A stretch of 43,832 bases of DNA from contig DASUBV010000073.1 in the NCBI GenBank assembly GCA_035763085.1, positions 1 to 43,832 of the forward strand, read 5' to 3'. Source of the stretch: DASUBV01 sp035763085. Lineage in GTDB: Bacteria; Actinomycetota; Actinomycetes; Streptosporangiales; Streptosporangiaceae. A program made the position numbers and the translations under genes. The notes beneath the pieces are model-generated. The model was not told the DNA's origin. It was given only the letters and a program-made list of their open reading frames with translations, and searched no databases. Shown one piece after another: positions 26,807-35,190 of this stretch (its first letter is position 1; each line of letters begins with the position of its first letter).

Positions 26807-28219
26807 ATGACCGCCGACCCGCCGGCTCTTGCGGGGCTGCTGGCGACGTGGCTGCCCGAGCAGCGCTGGTACGCAGGCAAGGGCACGCCGCTGAGCAGCC
26901 TGGCGATCACCGCGCAGACCGTCCTGCGGGCCGGCGACCCTGAGCTGCTCCACCTGATCGTCACGGTGCAGCTGACCGGCGGACCGGATGACGGCCGGCC
27001 GCGAAGCGCCGTTTACCAGATCCCTGTCGGCCTGCGCCGGGACCTGCCGGATGGCCTGCGGCACGCGGTCATCGGGGAGCTGCCGGGCGGGGTGACCGCC
27101 TACGACGCGCTGCACGACCCGGAGCTGAGCAGCTGCCTGCTCGACGGCATCGCGGCGGGGCGGCAGGCGGACGGGCTGGTATTCGCCCGCGAGCCGGGCG
27201 CGGCCCTGGGCCGCTGGCCGGGGGCGCGGGTGATCGCGGCCGAGCAGAGCAACACCAGCGTGGTGTTCGGCGAGGCGGCGATCCTGAAGGTGCTGCGGCG
27301 GCTGTTCCCCGGCGCCAACCCGGACCTGGAGGTGGCGGGGGCGCTGGCCCGGCTCGGCTCGGTCCACGTGGCCCCGCCGTACGGGTGGATCGCGACCGAG
27401 CTGGCCGGCAAGCCGGTGCTGCTGGCCGTGCTGTCGAAGTTCCTGGCCCACGCCAGCGACGGCTGGTCGCTGGCCGCGGCCAGCATCGCGCGGCTGTCGG
27501 CGCTGCACGGCGAGTACGGCCGGGAGTACCTGATGACCCCGGTACCGCAGCCGGGGCCAGCCCGGCCCGGCCCCGGCTTCGCCGACGAGTCGCTCCAGCT
27601 CGGCCGGGCCACCGCGGAACTGCACGCCGACCTGGCCACCGCGTTCGGCACCGAGCAGCTGACCAAGCAGCAGCTCGGCGAGCTGGCCGGCCAGCTGACG
27701 GCCAAGTTCGAGCAGGCCGCCGCGATCGTGCCCGAGCTCGGTGAGTTCGCGGGCAAGGTCCGGTCCAGCTTCGCCGACGTTGCGCTGCTCACCGAGCCGG
27801 TCATCGTGCAGCGGATTCACGGCGACTACCACCTGGGCCAGGTGCTGCGGACCGACGATGGCTGGGTGGCGCTGGACTTCGAGGGCGAGCCGCTGGTCCC
27901 GCTGGCCCAGCGCACGGGCCGGTACCCGGCGCTGCGCGACGTGGCGGGGATGCTGCGCTCGTTCGACTACGCGGCCCGCCACCAGCTACTCGCCCACCCC
28001 GACGCGCCGGCGCTGCGCGAGCCGGCCGACGCCTGGGTCACCCGGTGCCAGGATGCGTTCTGCGCGGGGTACGCGCGGGCGGGCGGGCTCGACCCGGAGA
28101 CTCACTCGGTGCTGCTGCGCGCCCTCACCCTGGAGAAGGCGGTCTACGAGGTGATGTACGAGGCCCGGCACCGGCCGTCCTGGCTGGCCATCCCGCTCGG
28201 CTACATCGCGGCGGCCTGA
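26807..28219 (+). CDS. mak: Maltokinase
   Basis: Phosphorylates maltose with ATP to maltose-1-phosphate, the GlgE donor (also called Pep2). 470 residues, usual for the free-standing form. The N-terminal cap has LPEQRWYAGKG (16-26). The N-lobe shows SNTSVVFGEAAILKVLRRL with Lys161. The aminoglycoside-phosphotransferase-like catalytic loop is RIHGDYHLGQVL (336-347, with Asp340 and Gln345), and the metal-binding Asp357 is in LDFEGEP. GGAG lies upstream of the ATG. The stop is one base from the glgB ATG, so the two are coupled. Confidence 0.95.
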   Translation: MTADPPALAGLLATWLPEQRWYAGKGTPLSSLAITAQTVLRAGDPELLHLIVTVQLTGGPDDGRPRSAVYQIPVGLRRDLPDGLRHAVIGELPGGVTAYDALHDPELSSCLLDGIAAGRQADGLVFAREPGAALGRWPGARVIAAEQSNTSVVFGEAAILKVLRRLFPGANPDLEVAGALARLGSVHVAPPYGWIATELAGKPVLLAVLSKFLAHASDGWSLAAASIARLSALHGEYGREYLMTPVPQPGPARPGPGFADESLQLGRATAELHADLATAFGTEQLTKQQLGELAGQLTAKFEQAAAIVPELGEFAGKVRSSFADVALLTEPVIVQRIHGDYHLGQVLRTDDGWVALDFEGEPLVPLAQRTGRYPALRDVAGMLRSFDYAARHQLLAHPDAPALREPADAWVTRCQDAFCAGYARAGGLDPETHSVLLRALTLEKAVYEVMYEARHRPSWLAIPLGYIAAA

Positions 28220-28220
28220 C

Positions 28221-30488
28221 ATGACGACCAACGGCCACGACGACCCGGTCAGCCGCGACGCGATCGACGCGATCGTCGCGGGGCAGCACCATGACCCGCA
28301 CGCGGTGCTCGGCGCCCACCCCGGCCCCGGCGGCGTCCGGGTCCGGGCGCTGCGGCCGCTCGCGCAGACCGTGACCCTCGTGCTGGCCGACGGCCGCCGG
28401 GTGCCGATGGGGCACGTGCACGAGGGCGTGTTCTCGGCGCTGCTGCCGCCGGACGGAGACAGCGCCCAGGTGCCCGGCTACCAGCTCGCGGTCAGTTACG
28501 CCGACGGGCCGGAGCTGGTCAGTGACGACCCGTACCGGCACCTGCCGACGCTGGGCGAGATGGACCTGCACCTGATCGCCGAGGGCCGGCACGAGGAGCT
28601 GTGGCGGGTGCTCGGCGCGCATGTCCGCGGGGCCGGGGCGTCGTTCGCGGTGTGGGCGCCGAACGCGCGCGGCGTCCGGGTCATCGGTGACTTCAACCAC
28701 TGGGACGGCCGTGCCCACCCGATGCGGTCCCTGGGCTCCTCCGGCGTGTGGGAGCTCTACATTCCCGGCGTGGCCGCCGGGACGCGGTACAAGTACGAGA
28801 TCTGCGGGCCGGACCGGACCTGGGTGGCCAAGGCCGACCCGATGGCGGCCTGGGCCGAGCGGCCGCCGGCCACCGGGTCGGTGGTGTTCGACTCCGGCTA
28901 CCAGTGGGGCGACACCGACTGGCTGGCCCGGCGGGCCGGACGGGACGTGCTGACCAGCCCGATGAGCGTCTACGAGGTGCACCTGGGCTCGTGGCGGCCG
29001 GGCCTGTCCTACGCCGAGCTGGCCGACCAGCTCACCGCCTACGTCACCGACCTCGGGTTCACCCACGTAGAGTTCCTGCCGGTGGCCGAGCACCCGTTCG
29101 GCGGCTCGTGGGGCTACCAGGTCACCTCGTACTACGCCCCGACCTCGCGGTTCGGCTCGCCCGACGACTTCCGCTACCTGGTGGACCGGCTGCACCAGGC
29201 TGGCATCGGGGTGCTGCTGGACTGGGTGCCCGCCCACTTCCCGCGCGACAGCTGGGCGCTGGCCCGCTTCGACGGGACCCCGCTGTACGAGCACGCCGAC
29301 CCGCGGCGCGGCGAGCACCCGGACTGGGGCACGCTGATCTTCGACTACGGCCGCCCCGAGGTACGCAACTTCCTCGTCGCCAACGCCCTGTACTGGCTGC
29401 AGGAGTTCCACGCCGACGGGCTGCGCGTCGACGCTGTCGCCTCGATGCTCTACCTGGACTACTCCCGCAAGGAAGGCCAGTGGGCGCCCAACGCGCTCGG
29501 CGGCCGGGAGAACCTGGATGCCGTCGCGTTCCTGCGCGAGGTGAACGCGACGTGCTACCGGGTCGTGCCCGGCATCACGATGATTGCCGAGGAGTCGACC
29601 GCCTGGCCCGGCGTGACCCGGCCGGTGCACCTCGGCGGCCTGGGCTTCGGGCTGAAGTGGAACATGGGCTGGATGCACGACACGCTGGCCTACCTGTCCC
29701 GCGACCCGGTGCACCGCAGCTTCCACCACGACCAGATCACCTTCTCGATGATCTACGCCTACAGCGAGAACTACGTGCTGCCGCTGTCCCACGACGAGGT
29801 GGTGCACGGCAAGGGGTCGCTGCTGCGGAAGATGGCCGGCGATGAGTGGAAGCAGTTCGCCGGGCTGCGCGCCCTGCTGGCCTACATGTGGGCGCACCCT
29901 GGCAAGCAGCTACTGTTCATGGGCTCGGAATTCGGCCAGGGCGATGAGTGGTCGGCTGATGCCGGGCTGCCCTGGCACCTGCTCGACTACGGCTCCCACC
30001 GGGGCGTGCAGAAGCTGGTCACCGACCTGAACCGGGCCTACCTGGCGCGCCCGGCGCTCTGGCGGCAGGACGCGAGCCCGGCCGGGTTCAGCTGGATCGA
30101 CGCCAACGACACGGCGGGCAACGTGCTGTCGTTCATCCGGCTGGCGGGGGAACTGGCCAGGCCGCGGGCCGCCCGTGGCCCGGGCGGCGCCGGGGGCGCT
30201 GGCGGTGACGCGGGTGACGGGGTGGTGGCCTGCGTCGTCAACTTCTCCGGCGAGCCGCACCACGACTACCGGATCGGGCTGCCCCGGCCGGGCCGCTGGC
30301 AGGAGCTGATCAACACCGACGCAGCCGACTACGGCGGCAGCGGCGTGGGCAACCTGGGCATCGTCACCGCCACGGAGGAGCCCTACCACGGCATGCCTGC
30401 CTCGGCGGTCATCAGCATCCCGCCGCTGGGCGCCCTCTGGCTGACCCCGGCCCCGCCCCAGCCCCCCGCGACAGCGCCGAGGCGGTAG
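28221..30488 (+). CDS. glgB: 1,4-alpha-glucan branching enzyme
   Basis: Introduces alpha-1,6 branches into the glucan built by GlgE. 755 residues. A first N-terminal domain (about 10-115) is followed by a CBM48 domain with VWAPNARGVRVIGDFNHWDG (144-163), then the GH13_9 barrel with GGSWGYQVTSYYAPTSRFG, nucleophile Asp404 in LRVDAVASMLYLDYSR, acid/base Glu457 in MIAEESTAWPG and the third acid in LSHDEVVHGKGSL. A short Gly/Ala-rich insert lies in the C-terminal beta domain. Last gene of the cluster; a strong hairpin follows the stop. Confidence 0.96.
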   Translation: MTTNGHDDPVSRDAIDAIVAGQHHDPHAVLGAHPGPGGVRVRALRPLAQTVTLVLADGRRVPMGHVHEGVFSALLPPDGDSAQVPGYQLAVSYADGPELVSDDPYRHLPTLGEMDLHLIAEGRHEELWRVLGAHVRGAGASFAVWAPNARGVRVIGDFNHWDGRAHPMRSLGSSGVWELYIPGVAAGTRYKYEICGPDRTWVAKADPMAAWAERPPATGSVVFDSGYQWGDTDWLARRAGRDVLTSPMSVYEVHLGSWRPGLSYAELADQLTAYVTDLGFTHVEFLPVAEHPFGGSWGYQVTSYYAPTSRFGSPDDFRYLVDRLHQAGIGVLLDWVPAHFPRDSWALARFDGTPLYEHADPRRGEHPDWGTLIFDYGRPEVRNFLVANALYWLQEFHADGLRVDAVASMLYLDYSRKEGQWAPNALGGRENLDAVAFLREVNATCYRVVPGITMIAEESTAWPGVTRPVHLGGLGFGLKWNMGWMHDTLAYLSRDPVHRSFHHDQITFSMIYAYSENYVLPLSHDEVVHGKGSLLRKMAGDEWKQFAGLRALLAYMWAHPGKQLLFMGSEFGQGDEWSADAGLPWHLLDYGSHRGVQKLVTDLNRAYLARPALWRQDASPAGFSWIDANDTAGNVLSFIRLAGELARPRAARGPGGAGGAGGDAGDGVVACVVNFSGEPHHDYRIGLPRPGRWQELINTDAADYGGSGVGNLGIVTATEEPYHGMPASAVISIPPLGALWLTPAPPQPPATAPRR

Positions 30489-30495
30489 TCCTGAG

Positions 30496-30539
30496 CAGCA
30501 GTCCGGGTTGTCCCCTGGGTGGGGATAACCGGACTGCTG
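30496..30539. terminator. Long hairpin after glgB
   Basis: Arms at 30496-30515 and 30521-30539 pair along about 19 bp (CAGCAGTCCGG with CCGGACTGCTG, then TTGTCCCC with GGGGATAA), with one bulged G, one G-T pair and a 5-base loop TGGGT. It starts 8 bases past the glgB stop, ahead of the convergent TSUP gene. No T-run on either side. Probably a terminator. Confidence 0.7.
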
Positions 30540-30653
30540 ATGACGCTGCGCCTCATCGCCACAGCGCGCTGGGCCGGGCACACGGCGATCAGTGTTCTCT
30601 TGCTGTTATCAGCCAGTGCCCGCGGTGGCTGTCACGCTGGCACGGTCACGCTG

Positions 30654-31577
30654 TCAGAGGTAAGCGCCGTAGGCCAGGCGGGCGGCCACGGCCAGGCCGC
30701 AGACGCCGATGAAGACGCGCAGCCCGCGCGCGGGCAGGCGGCGCACCACCGACGGCCCGATCCACCCGCCGATCAGGAAGCCGACGGCCAGCGGCACGAC
30801 CGCCGTCCAGCGCACCGGGCCGAAGATCGCGAATCCGATACCCGCGATGGCGTTGGCCAGCCCCGAGATCACGTTCTTGAGGGCATTGGTCCGGGCCAGC
30901 GAATCGCGGAACATGTGCAGCAGCACGGCCAGCATCAAGATGCCGCCGGCCGCCCCGAAGTACCCCACGTACACCGCGACCGCGAACGCCCCCGCCTTCG
31001 CCTGCCAGCCGCCTGCTCCCCCGGCATCTTCCGGCTCGGCACCATCCGGGTCGGCACCGCTCGGCTTCGCACCGCCCGGCCCGGCGTCGCCTGCCGTCGC
31101 GTCGGGCGACCCGGCAGATACCCCGATCTCGGAATACCCGGAACCGGAAGACTCCGGGCCGGACGACACCGTGCCCGGCGGGGCGCTGCCCGGCGGAGCG
31201 GTCGCCGGATGGTCACGCCCGGGACGGCGCATGATGACTACTGACCCGAGCGCGATCAGCGCCGGGGCAGCGTACTCGAACCCCGCCGACGGGGTGGCCA
31301 GCAGCAGCGCCGCCCCCGCAGCGCCACCGACCGCGGTCAGCGCACCCAGCCGCAGCACCCGCTGGCCCTGGCCCGCGAGCTCAGGCCGGGAACCCGCCGC
31401 CGCCCCGACCGCAGTGAACATCAGTGCCACCGTGTTGGTCACATTGGCGCTAACCGGGGACAGCCCGAGCAGCAGCAGCGCCGGGTAGGACACCAGCGAG
31501 GCCAGGCTGGCGACGACGCTGACGAGCCCCGCGAGGATCCCGGTTCCGAGCAGCGCGAGCAGGTCCAGGCCGGTCAA
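30654..31577 (-). CDS. TSUP-family (TauE/SafE) transporter
   Basis: 307 residues with about eight membrane segments in two halves, and the TSUP-type N-terminal pattern ILAGLVSVVASLASLVSYPALLLLGLSPVSANVTNTVAL. The family exports or takes up sulfite, sulfoacetate and other small organic anions; the substrate here is unknown. The loop between the halves (about 118-185) is a hydrophilic Pro/Gly/Ser/Asp-rich insert with short repeats. It starts at TTG 31577, immediately after the TAG of the phosphodiesterase gene with no spacing, so translation is probably coupled. Confidence 0.85.
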   Translation of the reverse strand: MTGLDLLALLGTGILAGLVSVVASLASLVSYPALLLLGLSPVSANVTNTVALMFTAVGAAAGSRPELAGQGQRVLRLGALTAVGGAAGAALLLATPSAGFEYAAPALIALGSVVIMRRPGRDHPATAPPGSAPPGTVSSGPESSGSGYSEIGVSAGSPDATAGDAGPGGAKPSGADPDGAEPEDAGGAGGWQAKAGAFAVAVYVGYFGAAGGILMLAVLLHMFRDSLARTNALKNVISGLANAIAGIGFAIFGPVRWTAVVPLAVGFLIGGWIGPSVVRRLPARGLRVFIGVCGLAVAARLAYGAYL

Positions 31578-32069
31578 CTATGTCACCGGGATGATCGCGG
31601 CCGAGCGCAGCAGCCCGTCCTCGATGCGCAGGACCCCGATCGTCCCCTGCGGCTGAGCCCGCCGGTCGGTCGGCGAGCCCGGATTGAAGATCCGCAGCCC
31701 ACCATCGGACTCATCCAGCGGGATATGCGAGTGGCCGAACACCACCAGCCGCGCGGCCGGGAACTGGCGGCGCATCCGGGCCAGCCGGCCCTGCCGCGTC
31801 CCGCTGTCATGAATCATCGCTACCGGCAGCCCGCCGATCTCCGTCTCCAGGGCCGGCGGCGCGCCCCAGTCCGCCACGCCCGGGTCGTCGTTGTTGCCCA
31901 GCACCACCCGGACCGGCGCATACTCGCTCAGCTCGTCGAGCACGGCCGCGGTGCAGACGTCCCCCGCATGCAAGATCAGGTCGGCGCTGCGCAGCCGCAG
32001 CGCGACCGCGGGCGGGCATGTCTTCCACCGTCGCGGCGCATGCGTGTCGGACAGCACCACCACCTGCAC
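31578..32069 (-). CDS. YfcE/MJ0936-type metallophosphoesterase
   Basis: A small phosphodiesterase of 163 residues from GTG 32069, with AGGATGG about 6 bases upstream; the frame further upstream is Arg-rich non-homologous sequence. Two-metal ligands follow the family order: Asp8 and His10 (LSDTH), Asp37 (HAGDV), Asn60 (GNNDD), His87 (MIHDSG), and His113 with His115 (FGHSHIP). The natural substrate of this class is usually unknown. Its stop abuts the TSUP start. Confidence 0.88.
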   Translation of the reverse strand: MQVVVLSDTHAPRRWKTCPPAVALRLRSADLILHAGDVCTAAVLDELSEYAPVRVVLGNNDDPGVADWGAPPALETEIGGLPVAMIHDSGTRQGRLARMRRQFPAARLVVFGHSHIPLDESDGGLRIFNPGSPTDRRAQPQGTIGVLRIEDGLLRSAAIIPVT

Positions 32070-32218
32070 GCCACCATCCTGGCCGGCCGGCGTCCGGTGC
32101 CCGATCGCGCCCCGTCGCCCCCGCACCCGTCGCCGGCACTTCATTGCCCGCGCCCCACCGCCCGCATGTCACCGCCTGCACCTCATCGGCCTGATCGGCG
32201 CCGCCGGCGTCCGATCGT

Positions 32219-32257
32219 CCGCAATCAGCCGAATTGATTGCGGGCCCTCTCGGGCCC
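32219..32257. promoter_or_regulatory. Dyad and GGGCCC repeats upstream of the RHH gene
   Basis: CCGCAATCA (32219-32227) and TGATTGCGG (32235-32243) are perfect 9-bp arms around a 7-base spacer. Just downstream CGGGCCC occurs at 32241-32247 and 32251-32257, a 10-bp period. The block ends 16 bp before the ribbon-helix-helix ATG, where an autoregulator would bind. Confidence 0.5.
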
Positions 32258-32273
32258 GTGTACCGATGGACGG

Positions 32274-32507
32274 ATGATCAAGCAGACGATCGACCTGCCC
32301 GCCGACCTCAGGAACCGCCTCACCAGAGCCGCCCAGCTCACCGGGGTGCCGGAGGCAGAGATCGTCCGGACCGCCCTGCAGCTGTGGCTGGCGCAGCAAC
32401 CGCAGTACCTCGCGCCGGCCGATGCTGCCAGCGATGCGGCCAGTGCTGCGGCCCCCTCCGGGCTGCCGCGGGACCGAGACTCCCGACACATGGCTAACGA
32501 TGGCTAG
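32274..32507 (+). CDS. Ribbon-helix-helix (CopG/Arc-type) DNA-binding protein
   Basis: 77 residues from the ATG at 32274 (the frame is open from 32238). MIKQTIDLPADLRNRLTRAAQLTGVPEAEIVRTALQLWL gives a beta strand (IKQTIDL) and two helices as in RHH repressors and antitoxins; the last 35 residues are Ala/Ser-rich and probably disordered. No toxin gene follows: the next gene is a convergent P450. It could be an orphan antitoxin-type regulator or a repressor acting on the dyad at 32219-32243. Confidence 0.75.
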   Translation: MIKQTIDLPADLRNRLTRAAQLTGVPEAEIVRTALQLWLAQQPQYLAPADAASDAASAAAPSGLPRDRDSRHMANDG

Positions 32508-32554
32508 CGTCTCCAGCCCGGTCATGATGAAGGGAGCTGGACAGGGGCGGAGTC

Positions 32555-32604
32555 CCGGCGTTAGCGGCGGCGGGGTCCGGCGTTAACGGCGGCGGGGTCC
32601 GGCG
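32555..32604. repeat. 22-bp tandem duplication at the P450 3' end
   Basis: Two 22-bp units (32555-32576 and 32577-32598, differing at one base: TTAG versus TTAA) and six bases of a third. The second unit contains the P450 TAA stop. It looks like a recent slippage or duplication across the gene end. Confidence 0.6.
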
Positions 32605-34067
32605 CTGCTGTCGCGGGGACTGACGGGCTCATCCCAGATCACGTGGAGCCCGGCGGGCTTGCGGAAGACCAGGCCGCGCGGCCGGGCCGGGCGGGCCGGG
32701 TCGAGGCGGAGCCCGGGGAGCCGGTCGAGCAGGGCGTTGATCGCGGCCTCGGTCTCGGTGCGGGCGAGCTGGGCGCCGACGCAGAAATGCGGCCCCAGGG
32801 CGAAGCCGAGGTTCTGCCGGGCGTTGACCCGGCGGATGTCGAAGCTGTCCGGCTCGGGGAAAGCCGCAGGGTCCCGGTTCGCGCCAGCCAGCGAGACGAC
32901 CACCAGGTCACCAGCGCGGATCTGAGCCGGGCCGAGCGAGACCGCGGCGGTGGCGAACCGGTCCACGACGGCGGCGGCAGGCTCGAGCCGCAGCGACTCG
33001 TCGATCGCCCCGGTGAGCAGCGACCGGTCGGCGCGCACCTCGTCTAGCGGACTGCGGCCACGATCCCCGGACCGGCGAGCGGGCGAGGACGCGACCGCGC
33101 CGCCGCGGGCGAGCGGGCCGCCCAGCAGGTGCAGGATGGCGTTGCTGATCATGCCCTCAGTGGTCTCGATGCCGCCGAACAGCATGACGGCGGCGTTGGA
33201 TACCACCTCGGCGGTGCTCAGGCCCGCGGTGCGCGCCGCCACGGCCAGCAGTGAGGCCCCGCCCGGTTCCTGGATCACCGCCTCCAGCGACGCGCGCAGT
33301 TCCCCGAACGCGGCAGCGGCGCCCGGCGGCACCGGGCCGCCGGGCTCCTCGGTCAGGGCCGAGACCCCGGAAACGATGGCGTCGTACCAGGCCAGCAGAA
33401 CGGCCGGGTCGGTGTCGCCGAGCCCGAGTACCTGGGCCATCACGGCCACGGCCAGCGGGCCGGCCAGGGTGCGGCGCAGTTCCGCCGCGCCGTCCGGGGC
33501 CAGCGCAGCGACCAGCCGGTCCGCCTGGGCGGCGGTGAACTCGGCCAGGCCGGAGCTGACGTCGCGGCGGCGCAGCGCGCGGGCGAACGGGTCGCGGTGC
33601 CGGCGGTGCTGCGGACCGTCCAGCGACAGCATGCTGGGGCCGGTCACCCGGGCGGTGGTGAAGCGCGGATCGTCGACAGTGAAGGTATCGGCGTCGCGCA
33701 GGACCTCCTCCGCCAGGTCGCGCCGGGTCACCAGCCAGCCGCCCAGGACAGGCAGCCAGGCCGCTGGCTCGGCGGCGCGGAGCCCGGCCAGCACCGGATG
33801 CGGGTTGTCGGTCAGCTGCTCGATCGTGACGGCCGCCCCGAGCGGCCCGGCGCCAGGTGGCGAGGCAGCCTCGCGCGGCCCGGGCCCGCGCTCGCGGCCG
33901 GGCACGGAGCCGGACGCCGACGCGGAACCAGACCTGGGGGCGGAACCAGGCACGGAACCGGGCCCAGGCGCGGGTACGGAGCCAGGCGCGGGCACGGAGC
34001 CAGGCACGTCCGGACCCGGCTTGCCGCCAGGACGGGGCGAGCCGGCACCCGGCGCGGGAGCAATCAT
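32583..34067 (-). CDS. Cytochrome P450 with low-complexity N-terminal extension
   Basis: A soluble bacterial-type P450. Heme ligand Cys429 lies in FALGPHFCVGAQLAR; the I-helix motif is LFGGIETTEG, and the ExxR pair is in IDESLRLEP. The catalytic body starts near residue 75 (ITIEQ-like VTIEQLTDNPHPVLAGLRA); before it are about 70 residues of repeated PGSVPAPG-like sequence encoded by 18-bp repeats. The ATG at 34067 overlaps the NUDIX-NYN stop as ATGA, which supports this start in spite of the odd extension. A second low-complexity insert (about 315-338) precedes the K-helix. No ferredoxin gene is adjacent; substrate unknown. Confidence 0.9.
   Translation of the reverse strand: MIAPAPGAGSPRPGGKPGPDVPGSVPAPGSVPAPGPGSVPGSAPRSGSASASGSVPGRERGPGPREAASPPGAGPLGAAVTIEQLTDNPHPVLAGLRAAEPAAWLPVLGGWLVTRRDLAEEVLRDADTFTVDDPRFTTARVTGPSMLSLDGPQHRRHRDPFARALRRRDVSSGLAEFTAAQADRLVAALAPDGAAELRRTLAGPLAVAVMAQVLGLGDTDPAVLLAWYDAIVSGVSALTEEPGGPVPPGAAAAFGELRASLEAVIQEPGGASLLAVAARTAGLSTAEVVSNAAVMLFGGIETTEGMISNAILHLLGGPLARGGAVASSPARRSGDRGRSPLDEVRADRSLLTGAIDESLRLEPAAAVVDRFATAAVSLGPAQIRAGDLVVVSLAGANRDPAAFPEPDSFDIRRVNARQNLGFALGPHFCVGAQLARTETEAAINALLDRLPGLRLDPARPARPRGLVFRKPAGLHVIWDEPVSPRDSSAGPRRR
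33973..34008. repeat. 18-bp coding tandem repeat in the P450 N-terminus
   Basis: Two 18-bp units (33973-33990 and 33991-34008) differ at two bases and encode the PGSVPA repeat; degenerate copies extend to about 33900. It marks an expandable, disordered leader. Confidence 0.6.
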
Positions 34068-35167
34068 CGCGGCGCGGCGTCCAGCCGCTCGGTCAGCCAG
34101 CGCGGGCCGGTGACCTGGGCCCCGGCCGCCTCGCAGCGGGCCCGCAGCTCCCGGTCGGCGGTCACCACGAGCAGGCGGCCCGGCTCGGCTGCCGCCAGGC
34201 GGGCGATCGTGTCGTCCCCGGAGCCATCCGCGCTGACCACCCGCACCGGTCCGTCCACGATCCCGGACGCACCCGGCACATCCGGCCTACCGGGCCTCTC
34301 GGACATGCCGGACGCACCGGGCTCCCCGTACGCACCCGTCACACCGGATCCACCAGACCCGCCAGACGCACCCGGCGGCTCGGCCGTGTCACCCGGATCA
34401 GCTATGTCATCCGGATCAGCTACGGCTGTCCTGGCCGTGGTGCGGTCCAGCGCCGTATCCCCCGGCCCGGCGGCCGCCCCGGCCGCCGCGCGGGCCTGGC
34501 CTTCCAGCACCACCACGAACTCCGGGAACCAGCGGGCCGGCTCCGGCAGCCCGAGGCCGGCCGGGATGTCCGTCACGCCCTGCCCGGCCAGCGTGCCCAG
34601 CCCCGTCACCAGGCGCCGGGCCGCGCCGGCCCGGTCCCGCCACCAGCCATCCGGCCGGGACCCGACCACGTTCGCCGCATCCACGATGACGACCAGGGGC
34701 TCCAGCGCGGCGCGCAGCTCGGCCCAGTGCAGGGCCAGCCCCGGGTGCAGTGGCCGGCCCGCCGCCTGGCTAGCCGCCACCCAGGCCACCGCGTCGGTCT
34801 CGTCGCTGGCCGCGAACGCGGGGAAGGGCGCTTGCGCCGAGGCCAGCACCGTGCGGTAGGCCCAGCCGCCGTGGTCGTCGGTGTAGATGCCGCGCACCAC
34901 GACCGCCTCCGGCGCGACCCCGGTTTCCTCGGCCGCCTCGCGCAGCGCCGCCGCGACCGGGGCCTCATGGCTGTCGGCGGCCCCGCCGGGCAGCCCCCAG
35001 GTGCCGCCATGGTGGCTCCACCCGGCCCGGTGCTGCAGCAGCACCTGCTCAGCGCCGCGCTGGCCGGGCTGGCCGGCGTACGCCAGCAGGCCCGCGGCAC
35101 CGTACTTGCCCCAGTGCCGGTGCCCGCGGGCGCAGTACACCCAGCCGTTCCCATCGCGACTCGCCAT
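34064..35167 (-). CDS. NUDIX hydrolase fused to NYN (PIN-like) domain
   Basis: 367 residues. The NUDIX domain (about 20-150) has a complete box at 62-84: G-x5-E68-x7-R76-E77-x2-E80-E81-x-G83. The second domain starts with PLVVIVDAANVVG (Asp163, Asn166) and ends with GSGDDTI (Asp318, Asp319) and LLVVTADRELRARC (Asp338), the acidic pattern of YacP-like NYN ribonucleases. A long Gly/Pro/Ser/Asp insert (about 225-306) splits that domain. A plausible job is hydrolysis of a nucleotide or RNA-cap-like linkage joined to RNA cleavage; this is inference. Divergent from sppA by only 23 bp; followed by the P450 with ATGA overlap. Confidence 0.8.
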   Translation of the reverse strand: MASRDGNGWVYCARGHRHWGKYGAAGLLAYAGQPGQRGAEQVLLQHRAGWSHHGGTWGLPGGAADSHEAPVAAALREAAEETGVAPEAVVVRGIYTDDHGGWAYRTVLASAQAPFPAFAASDETDAVAWVAASQAAGRPLHPGLALHWAELRAALEPLVVIVDAANVVGSRPDGWWRDRAGAARRLVTGLGTLAGQGVTDIPAGLGLPEPARWFPEFVVVLEGQARAAAGAAAGPGDTALDRTTARTAVADPDDIADPGDTAEPPGASGGSGGSGVTGAYGEPGASGMSERPGRPDVPGASGIVDGPVRVVSADGSGDDTIARLAAAEPGRLLVVTADRELRARCEAAGAQVTGPRWLTERLDAAPR

Positions 35168-35174
35168 CGAGCCG

Positions 35175-35184
35175 ACGATAGCCT
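35175..35184. promoter_or_regulatory. Overlapping divergent -10 elements
   Basis: The minus strand reads TATCGT (35180-35175), ending 7 bases before the NUDIX-NYN ATG; the plus strand reads TAGCCT (35179-35184), ending 6 bases before the sppA ATG. Neither gene has a ribosome site, so both are likely leaderless, and their -10 boxes share two bases. Confidence 0.45.
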
Positions 35185-35190
35185 GAGCAG

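Noticed and set aside
32274..32507. Toxin-antitoxin module
   Set aside because: Only the antitoxin-like RHH is present; the next gene is a convergent P450 and no small toxin-like gene lies nearby.
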